This document shows positions 57,857 through 64,000 of a stretch of DNA of 64,000 nucleotides, in pieces. A program made the translations under genes and the position numbers. The stretch is from Cristatella mucedo (taxonomy: Eukaryota > Bryozoa > Phylactolaemata > Cristatellidae). Each line of letters starts with the position of its first letter. Position 1 is the first letter of the stretch. The stretch is from positions 4,408,501 to 4,472,500 of the forward strand of contig WPIO01000031.1 in NCBI GenBank assembly GCA_009760855.2. The letters run 5' to 3'. Under the pieces are notes generated by a model. That model was not told the origin of the DNA. It saw only the letters and a program-made list of their open reading frames with translations, and did no database searches.

Positions 57857-58522
57857 AAGTTGCAATGGGCGCGACCAGTGATACAGCGAGCCAGAGGACA
57901 CGCGAGGAGATATCGAAGTAGGGAGCGCACAAAATAATAAGCCGCCGGGCAGAAACTAAGAGAAACGGTCAGCTCGTTGCAGCTTGATTCCGCTCAGGTC
58001 GCGCCTACTTCCAATAACGACGCACATACGCGCTGTGCCTCGGGCTGCTACGACCTTGAACGAATCCACTACGCCGCGTTACTCGGCCAAGCGCACCTAG
58101 CCCGTAGACGTACACGTTTACGTGCGGGCGATGCCCGTCTTGCTCAGCGAGGTGCGCGCGCAGGCGCGTTCTTTTAGGAGGGGGGCACTAGCCACGCATG
58201 CACAGAGCTAGTACGCCCGTGGCGTCGCGACGCCACGGGCGCGCCTCCTGAGACCGACCGCGAAGGAGGAGGTCGCTCCTAAAGCCGCGCCCCTAAAGTT
58301 GGCGAGCTCTCTCGCCTTGCGGCATTAGTCCAAGCGTCTAAAGAAGAATTTCCCGTCGCCAAGGAATACGGCTTTAGCCGGAGGGGCCGAGTTTTCTAAG
58401 AAAATTCAGATCGCTGTACGTGAAAGTGCCAGCCGGGAGGGGGCAGCCCAGCTCGCGTGCTCGACGTACGCGAGCGGTGGCAGGCGAGGCGCGTTTTAGT
58501 GCGCTCTTTCCGGTGCTTCACT

Positions 58523-58523
<1 letters not shown>
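57857..58523. other. No gene recognised; contains a 28-bp perfect palindrome
   Basis: GC-rich unassigned sequence. See the palindrome at 58214-58241. Confidence 0.35.
58214..58241. repeat. 28-bp perfect palindrome
   Basis: CGCCCGTGGCGTCG (58214-58227) is immediately followed by its exact complement CGACGCCACGGGCG (58228-58241), with no loop and full symmetry. Confidence 0.96.
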
Positions 58524-58565
<42 letters not shown>

Positions 58566-58768
58566 TAGAGAGCAAGAGAGAAAGGGAGAGAGAGAGAGAG
58601 AGAGAGCGCGAGAGAGACAGAGCGAGAGAGGGAGAGTTGAGATAGTGAGAGCTAAAGAGAGGGTGAAAGGGAGAGAGACAGAGCGAGAGAGCGAGAGACT
58701 CCACGAGAGGGTGAGAGAGCGAGAGGGAGAGATAGCGAGAGTGATAGGGTGAGAGAGAGAGAGAGAGC
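58524..58768. repeat. Degenerate (GA)n microsatellite
   Basis: A pure GA tract at 58524-58560 is followed by about 200 bp of imperfect GA/GAGC/GACA repeats. The 5' end of the LINE-A copy begins 15 bp after it. Confidence 0.95.
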
Positions 58769-58783
58769 CAACGTACGAGGAAG

Positions 58784-59245
58784 GTACCCCATCAGGCAAA
58801 GCATCGTACCACTCGCTTTTCGGAATCCAACAGTCTAGAAATACCTCGTACAAACCTTAAATCCTTTGGAGACCGTGCATTTAGCTCGTATGCTCCCACA
58901 GCCTGGAACTCCCTCCCGACCTGCATCAGAACATCCCCTGACCTGACCACATTTAAAAGAAACTTAAAAACATACCTATTTAGGACAGCATTTAGTGGGC
59001 CCTTGTGATTCGTCCTCGATGTGCTTATGCGTGCTGACACTGTTCACGCTGCCACTAACCACATTTGCATGCTGACCCAGTGCATGTAACCCCTAACCAT
59101 GTTATTCATTTTGTTTGTTTTTCAAGCATGATTTTACTTACTATTCTATTGCGTATCACTTTGCAGCAAATGTAAAGCGCCTAGAAAGAGATTAAGTTCT
59201 CTGAGGGCGCTTTATCAAGTGCAATATTATTATTATTATTATTAC
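58784..59245 (+). mobile_element. LINE-A copy, young-looking, 5'-truncated
   Basis: From TACCCCATCAGGCAAAGCAT through the C-terminal end of ORF2 and the 3' UTR to an intact terminal hairpin: outer stem AAAGCGCC 59174-59181 with GGCGCTTT 59206-59213, inner stem AGAGA 59187-59191 with TCTCT 59198-59202. The tail is (ATT)n to 59245. It shares almost every base with the opposite-strand copy at 46546-47045. Confidence 0.95.
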
Positions 59246-59576
59246 AATTACAGGCAATTGCTAGCGTATATTTTAAGCTTAATTCGGTTTGGCCAAGCGT
59301 GAGATGCGCCGGCGATGGTGACGTCCGACAAACGCGCAGGAGGCGCACAAGCGTCCACGAAGCACAGCACGCCGGCTGCGGCAGTGCGTGCGAACGTTTC
59401 GCCAGACGTCTACGCAGCTCTCTCTCTCTCTCTCTCTCGCGTTCTCTCGTCGCCGCCGGGAGCTCTCTCGCCACCACGACGAGAAACGCTCGCTGCCGCG
59501 CGTGACGCGCTTCGGCGGCGAGCGCTGGTCCGGAAGCCTTGAGCGTGTGGCGCGGGCAGTCCGGACGGTGCTGCCG
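59246..59576. other. Probable 3' flank of the receptor gene
   Basis: Downstream of the receptor on the minus strand. A short (CT)n lies at 59419-59439. No polyadenylation signal could be assigned with confidence. Confidence 0.35.
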
Positions 59577-60944
59577 CTACGGCGGCAGCAGCGGCGGCAG
59601 CGGCGGCGGCAGTGAGGTAGAAGCCGCCGCCGCCGCCGCCGATGTGCCGCTCGCGGCGTCGCCGGCCGAGGAGCCGCCGCCGCCGACGCCGAGAGACTCG
59701 AGCACGCTGCGCTGCGCCGCGCGCAGCAGACAGCGGAACTCGTCGCGAAATTGCTTGCTCGTCGAGCAGTAGACGGCGAAGTTGGCCGAGCTGTTGACGA
59801 TGGTGAGTAGGTCGAAGAGCTCGGCGAGCTGCAGGTAGGCGCACAGGAAGAACTCATCTCCGAGCGCCACCGACAGCAGCAGCAGCAGCGCCTGCGGCGA
59901 CCCGACGGCCGCGAACATGACGACGACCGCCGCGAGCATGCTCGTCGTCCGGCGCGCGGCGCGAGCGCTGCCGCCGCCGCCACCGCTGCCACGCCGCGTC
60001 GCCGCCGGCGACAGCAGCGCGCCGCCGCTGCAGCCAGCGCCGTCGGAAGGCAGCTGCCGAGGACGGTGGCGGCGGAGCGAGCGGCCGCTCGTCACCATCG
60101 TGTGTATCAAGTATCCGCTCAGGACGGCGAGCAGTAGGCACGGTCCGAGCTTGACGCACACGATCACCAGCCACGTCTGCAGCTCGTACAGGAAGCGGTC
60201 GCGCTGCCGCGCCTCGTCGGCCGCCGCCGCAGCCTCGTCGCCGCCGACGACGCCGCCGCGATCGTCCGCCGCCGCGGCGGCGACGCGCTCGTTGAGCACG
60301 ATCCACTTGCCGTGGCGGTTCTGGTGAACGTGCAGCGTGGCGTACTGCGGCGCGGCGACGAGCGCGCTCGCCGCCACCACGCACGCCACCGTCGCGCCGA
60401 CACCGCGGAACGTGCAGCGCCGCCGCTCGCCGCTCTTGGCACGCACGGCGAGGCAGCGGAAGAGGCCGAGGGCCACGGTCAGCCAGACCGAGGCCGTGTG
60501 GGCGACGAGGCCGACGTGCGCGAACGCGAGCTCGTACTCGGCGTGAGCGCGCGCCGAGCCCGGCTCGCTCGCGCCGCCGGCGTAGTAGATGGCGATGTAC
60601 GGAATGAAGACGCCGATCGTGGCCAGATCGGCGGCCGATATGCTCACCAGGATGGCGTTGGTCGGCGACCAGAGGCGGCGCCGAGTGAGCACGGCCGTGC
60701 TGAGCGCGTTCGCCGCCAGGCCGGCGAAGCAGACAACGATCGACACGTAGCCGTGCACCGCTCCGTAGCCGCGGCTGAACGCGTGCGCCGCGTCGAAAGC
60801 CGGCGAGCAGGCGGTCGCGTTCGGCGCGCCGCCTCCGCCGCCGAGGCCGCCGCTGGTGTTCGACGACGACGACGGCAGCAGCAGCAGGAGCGGCTCGAAG
60901 CCATCGGGACGCGTCTGCATCGACGGCGCGGCGGCGTGCTGCAT
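59577..60944 (-). CDS. Rhodopsin-class GPCR, DMSR/myosuppressin/FMRFamide receptor-like
   Basis: 455 codons in one exon from ATG at 60944 (A at -3; alternative ATG at 60920; the frame stays open upstream to about 61007 without another ATG). The product is a seven-helix peptide receptor of the plasma membrane that would signal through G proteins. Approximate helices: TM1 63-87 with N79 in GLAANAL; TM2 94-121 with SPTNAILVSISAADL (D106) and IPY; TM3 139-167 with HTASVWLTVALGLFRCLAV; TM4 181-204; TM5 252-283 with KLGPCLLLAVLSGYLI; TM6 331-360 with RRTTSMLAAVVV and GSPQALL; TM7 365-393 with ELFDLLTIVNSSANFAVYC. SPTN, HT-S-WLT, KL-PC and D-L-INS--NF-YC are the signature of the DMSR/SPR/myosuppressin receptor group. 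N29 and N42 are possible glycosylation sites. Oddities: FRC replaces DRY, the usual cysteine at the start of TM3 is missing, and Ala/Gly runs fill extracellular loop 2, intracellular loop 3 and the tail. Ligand specificity cannot be told. Confidence 0.9.
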   Translation of the reverse strand: MQHAAAPSMQTRPDGFEPLLLLLPSSSSNTSGGLGGGGGAPNATACSPAFDAAHAFSRGYGAVHGYVSIVVCFAGLAANALSTAVLTRRRLWSPTNAILVSISAADLATIGVFIPYIAIYYAGGASEPGSARAHAEYELAFAHVGLVAHTASVWLTVALGLFRCLAVRAKSGERRRCTFRGVGATVACVVAASALVAAPQYATLHVHQNRHGKWIVLNERVAAAAADDRGGVVGGDEAAAAADEARQRDRFLYELQTWLVIVCVKLGPCLLLAVLSGYLIHTMVTSGRSLRRHRPRQLPSDGAGCSGGALLSPAATRRGSGGGGGSARAARRTTSMLAAVVVMFAAVGSPQALLLLLSVALGDEFFLCAYLQLAELFDLLTIVNSSANFAVYCSTSKQFRDEFRCLLRAAQRSVLESLGVGGGGSSAGDAASGTSAAAAAASTSLPPPLPPLLPP

Positions 60945-61186
60945 CCTCCGCGCCGCCGCCGCCGCCGCGCTCGCGTCGCCGGCGAGCCGCAGTGTGCAGT
61001 CAGTCACAGCGAGCCGCCAACCGCCCGCCTCGACCTCGTGCCGGGCGCGCGCTTCCGGACTCCCGAGACCGGTACCGCCCCCGACCGGCCGGCGCCGAGC
61101 CCAGCGAGGCGTAGCGCCGCCCGATCTTTATCGCGCCGCGCTCGCCGGATCGTCGAGCGCGGAGAGGCGGTCGCTCTTTCAGCGAA

Positions 61187-61187
<1 letters not shown>

Positions 61188-61223
<36 letters not shown>
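61188..61223. repeat. (GCC)12 trinucleotide repeat
   Basis: Twelve uninterrupted GCC units on the plus strand; GGC on the receptor-coding strand, within its likely 5' leader or promoter. Confidence 0.96.
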
Positions 61224-61588
61224 CATTAGCCGGACCTTTTCCTGGCGCCGCGACGGAGCAGTTAGTGGCGACATTCTCGGCATTAGGAGCTACGGTCATT
61301 AGGAGGGCGGCGGCGTCGGCTTTAGCGTCGGCTTTGGCGTCGGCTTTGGCGGCGGCGGAGAGCGCGCGCGTGCGCGCTGGCAACCTGACCGGGTCCGCTC
61401 TCGATGGATTGCGCTTAGCAGAGCCGCAGCCAGCGCTCGGCGCCGCGCTCGCGAGCACATTTGCGGCCGTAACGGACGCAGCGTGCCGCGCGGCTCGGCG
61501 AGCGGGCGCCGGCGAGCTTTGCTACGGGTGGCTGCGCGCGCGAGCTGCCGCGGCGAGTTCGAGATAGTGGCAATAGACGGTTCGCGCA

Positions 61589-61652
61589 TCGCCCTGAGCG
61601 AACTTAATCTCTGCCCAGGCAGCTTTGCAGCTCGCAGCAAGGGAATCGATAC
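61589..61652 (-). mobile_element. LINE-A or SINE-1 tail remnant in GC-rich DNA
   Basis: CGCCCTGAGCGAACTTAATC, then TCTGCCCAGGCAGCTTTGCA and GCTCGCAGCAAGGGAATCG, follow the reverse strand of the LINE-A 3' end (hairpin right arm, core, left arm, TTTGCTGCAAAG block) with several C/G substitutions. Confidence 0.55.
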
Positions 61653-62442
61653 CGAAAATCGGTAATTTGCACGCCTGGCATCAAGCGTGCAAACGAGCGC
61701 AGTAAGCTAGCGCAAAAGCGGAGGCTGTCGCATGGCCATCGCGGTCAGTAAAGAAATTCTGGCTTGCAGCGCGTGCTCTCGGTCACGTGCTCCGGGACGC
61801 ACGCAATGCAAACGGGAACATAAACCAGAAAAGTTCGCCAACAACGCGCTGCAGCGCCGCGAGCAGCCCGGGGCGCTGCAGCCGAAGCCGTTCGTTCTTC
61901 AGGCAGAATTTACCGCCGATAGGCTTGCCGCCAATCGCCGCCGCTCGGCCGCCATCGCATCGACGTCATCTTCGGTGCGGCGACTCGACAGCGCGACCGA
62001 CGGAGGCGGCGCGGCCAGCAGCGCGGCCAGCGAGGCGGCGGCGGTGGTCGACGCGCGAACCCCGTTGCTGCGGCGACTGTGGCGACTGCGGCGGCGGCGG
62101 CGGCGGCGGTGCGATTTGGACGGGCGGTAGCCGGCGGTGCCGCCGATGTCGGGTGGGGCAGCGACGGCGGCGGCCGAGGATACTAAGCTCACGCGGCTGC
62201 GGCCGAGAGCGTCTGCTGCTGGCCGCCCGGGGCAGAGCTCTGACCTTGCACTTGGCGGTCTGCCGAAACGTAGGGCCGCAGCGACCGCAAAATCTTCTTA
62301 GAAAGTCCGCAGTCTGCGAGAAACCGTCGCTAGCGCCTTACACGCCACTCCAGCTGGACCCGGCGGTCTACGTGCGGCGGCGAGGTCAAGGTGGTCGCCT
62401 TCAGCGATCGCGGTCGTGCGCTCCAGCCCTGCGGCGCATGAA

Positions 62443-62496
62443 AAGTGCCTGGATTGATATTAAGTTCTCTCAAGGTGCTATGCAGGCGAATTATAT
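62443..62496 (+). mobile_element. SINE-1/LINE-A tail fragment
   Basis: GTGCCTGGATTGATATTAAG, TTCTCTCAAGGTGCTATGCA, then GGCGAATTATATG: only the tail hairpin and terminus of SINE-1 are present. Confidence 0.6.
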
Positions 62497-62709
62497 GTTT
62501 CACATTTAATGCTCGAATGCATGAAATTTCAACAGTAAAATGCTGCCAGGATAAACGATCTTAAGTATAATGCTCAAGGAAAATTGAATTTTCTGATACA
62601 GAATGTAGCAGTATTTCACCATAAAAGGCTCATAAACCATCGTGCCGGCATGTCATTACAACGAAGGAAAACACATTTAATGTATAGCACAAACAAGAAG
62701 TAAGAGCTA
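62497..62709. other. No gene recognised
   Basis: AT-rich unassigned sequence. Confidence 0.3.
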
Positions 62710-62883
62710 GTAATAATAATAATAATTCATTTGTATAGCGCCACAAGAGAACCTAATCTCTACTCAGGCACTTGAGATATGCCACAGGGCTCGAGCCGGC
62801 GGCCTCGGTCATCAAATGCATTCACTTTTGACCTCGGTTGTTAAGGCGAGCACCTTAACCGCTTGGCCAAATCAGCGTGGCAG
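62710..62883 (-). mobile_element. SINE-1 copy
   Basis: Minus strand: head CTGATTTGGCCAAGCGGTTA with AGGTGCTCG (box A), CCTTAACAACCGAGGTCAAA and GACCGAGGCCGCCGGCTCGA (box B), tail GTGCCTGAGTAGAGATTAGG, TTCTCTTGTGGCGCTATACA and AATGAATT, then (ATT)n. Confidence 0.87.
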
Positions 62884-63254
62884 ACCTTATGAACATTGAG
62901 GTACTAACAGCTTTGTGTGAAATAACGCGTCTGCTGTTGGCCAAGAATTCTTTCTACGTCAGAAAACAATGGCTCGACATGCCAACGCTACCATTAGGCA
63001 TAGACACAAATTGAATGCAATGTGACGCGACAGAGGACAGGAGCCTGGAAATATGGGCTCTTCGCACAGCTCCTGCAACAATCACATGATCACGCGTATT
63101 TAGCCATTCCACATTTTGCACGAACGAAAACCTGGTGCTTTCTTTTTTGTATTTTTGTTATAATATACTATGTCCAGCTGTTTGCCTGGTGGTCAGGAAT
63201 ACGCACGCGACGTTGCAAGTCTTGGCAGATGCGTACGAGTTGTCGCTGCAACTT
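62884..63254. other. No gene recognised
   Basis: Unassigned sequence. Confidence 0.3.
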
Positions 63255-64000
63255 TCAAAATGGCTGTTGCTGGGCCGCCCGTTGAAAAGGCAATACTAGA
63301 CCAAGAGAAATCTTCCGCAACTTCCGCCCAGCATTCCTCCCTACTTCCGCGCATGTCCAAGACGCCGGATTGAGCAGTGGCTGACTAGCTAAACTGTTAT
63401 ATCAAAACTTCAAACCTAGAAAGTAAGCTCCACTCAGGCGTTAGAGCTGATCAACTCGAAGAGTCAGCATTCCTTCCGGTGTGTAACGACCTTCTCATGA
63501 ACGCAGACTTAGGTAGAGTCGCTCTGTTTGTTTTGCTTGATATTTCAACAGCGTTTTACACTATTGACCACAAAATCCTTCTTGAGCGTCTCGCCTGGGG
63601 ATTGTTGGCACTGGACTGCCATGGCTCAGTGGGAGACTCCATAGCAACGATGCCAACGGGCAACAATCATGCGAAGAACCACTACTAAACTGCGGCTGCC
63701 ACCTCAGAGCTCGGTCCGCTTCTTTTCACGATTTATACTCTCCCTCTTGCCGATGTGATCAACCAGCACAATCTCTGGGCTTTCCATTCTACGCAAAGCT
63801 GTACCTGTGCTTTGATCATTCCCAGCCTTCAAGCACGTCAAACCCTCTCAACTCTTTTTCTGCATGCATTACTGACATCCGCACGCGGATGGCAGCAAAC
63901 TTACTCAAATTGAATGACAATAAACCAACTTAAGTTATGGGCAAACAAAATGACTTGAAAATTGGAAAGCTCAACGCTCGAAGTCGGCTCTGCCAGCATC
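63255..64000 (+). mobile_element. LINE-A copy, reverse-transcriptase region, decayed, runs off the window
   Basis: From about 63255 the reading resembles KAILDQE (for KATLDQE in the best copy). Then 63479 onwards encodes MCNDLLMNADLGRVALFVLL, DISTAFYTIDHKILLERL (catalytic motif A) and further pieces up to the block NLLVMGKP at about 63940. Frameshifts interrupt it, and the YADD region is damaged. It continues past base 64000, so its 3' end is not seen. Confidence 0.85.
63479..63688 (+). pseudogene. LINE-A reverse transcriptase fragment
   Basis: 69 codons containing LLDISTAFYTIDHKILLERL: catalytic motif A of the reverse transcriptase, with FD changed to FY. The frame then breaks. It is a part of the decayed LINE-A copy and non-functional. 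Confidence 0.8.

Larger units (their letters stand above)
60945..62442. promoter_or_regulatory. CpG-dense upstream region of the receptor gene
   Basis: Extremely GC- and CpG-rich DNA 5' of the receptor start. It holds (GCC)12 at 61188-61223 (GGC on the receptor strand, about 245 bp before the ATG). Three to four GGCGTCGGCTTT units lie at about 61311-61345, and a degenerate LINE-A tail at 61589-61652. It probably includes the promoter and 5' UTR. Frames through it (up to 305 codons) are Arg/Ala-rich and overlap the receptor antisense, so they are not credible genes. Confidence 0.45.

Noticed and set aside
60312-61229. 305-codon plus-strand frame antisense to the receptor
   Set aside because: Shadow of the GC-rich receptor gene; Arg/Ala/Glu-rich with no domain, and the receptor frame has clear family motifs.

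Overview
This window looks like nuclear DNA of an invertebrate animal, most likely a protostome (a lophotrochozoan or flatworm would fit, but the species cannot be read from the sequence). The reasons are: no bacterial-style gene packing; many long AG, CA, TA and ATAC microsatellites; several families of non-LTR retrotransposons (LINEs) and tRNA-derived SINEs; a broken hAT DNA transposon; CpG-dense islands; and one seven-transmembrane receptor whose motifs match the myosuppressin/FMRFamide (DMSR-like) peptide receptors of protostomes.

The only convincing host gene is the receptor on the minus strand at 59577-60944. It is a single uninterrupted exon inside a very GC-rich, CpG-dense block (about 59.3-62.4 kb). 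Other CpG-dense blocks at about 26.25-27.0, 48.4-49.8, 51.1-52.5, 54.4-55.4 and 56.2-57.0 kb could be promoters or first exons, but no product can be named for them. Long open frames there are mostly Ala/Arg/Gly/Pro low complexity expected from GC-rich DNA.

Most of the interpretable sequence is retroelement. Family A is an L2/CR1-type LINE that ends in a conserved hairpin and an (ATT)n tail. Copies or fragments lie at 0.7, 13.6, 16.9, 18.5-21.1 (the longest), 28.1, 30.8, 35.1, 36.1, 39.4-40.8, 42.2, 44.7, 46.2, 46.5-47.6, 55.6, 58.8-59.2, 61.6 and 63.3-64.0 kb. Family B is a second LINE ending in ATTAC or ATAC repeats, with copies at 7.7-8.7, 14.3, 18.4+21.1 (split), 23.3, 24.1, 33.3, 40.0, 56.1 and 57.8 kb. 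Two tRNA-derived SINE families are present. SINE-1 has a 3' tail closely related to that of LINE-A. SINE-2 has its own hairpin tail containing a GCTATACAAA-like motif.

The elements are nested in one another: LINE-A sits inside LINE-B at 18.4-21.3 kb, LINE-B inside LINE-A at 40.0 kb, and LINE-A inside SINE-2 at 42.2 kb. A hAT transposase relic lies at 32.8-33.2 kb, next to a region of coding-like 18-bp and 21-bp tandem repeats.

The most interesting theme is the LINE/SINE partnership. Its evidence is a shared 3' hairpin, extremely short (16-28 bp) tail-only insertions, and a recurrent 5' truncation point in LINE-B copies. I found no CRISPR array, operon, rRNA or convincing genuine tRNA gene. 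Large stretches (for example 4.4-7.7, 35.2-37.0, 37.5-39.1 and 53.1-54.4 kb) contain nothing I can identify.
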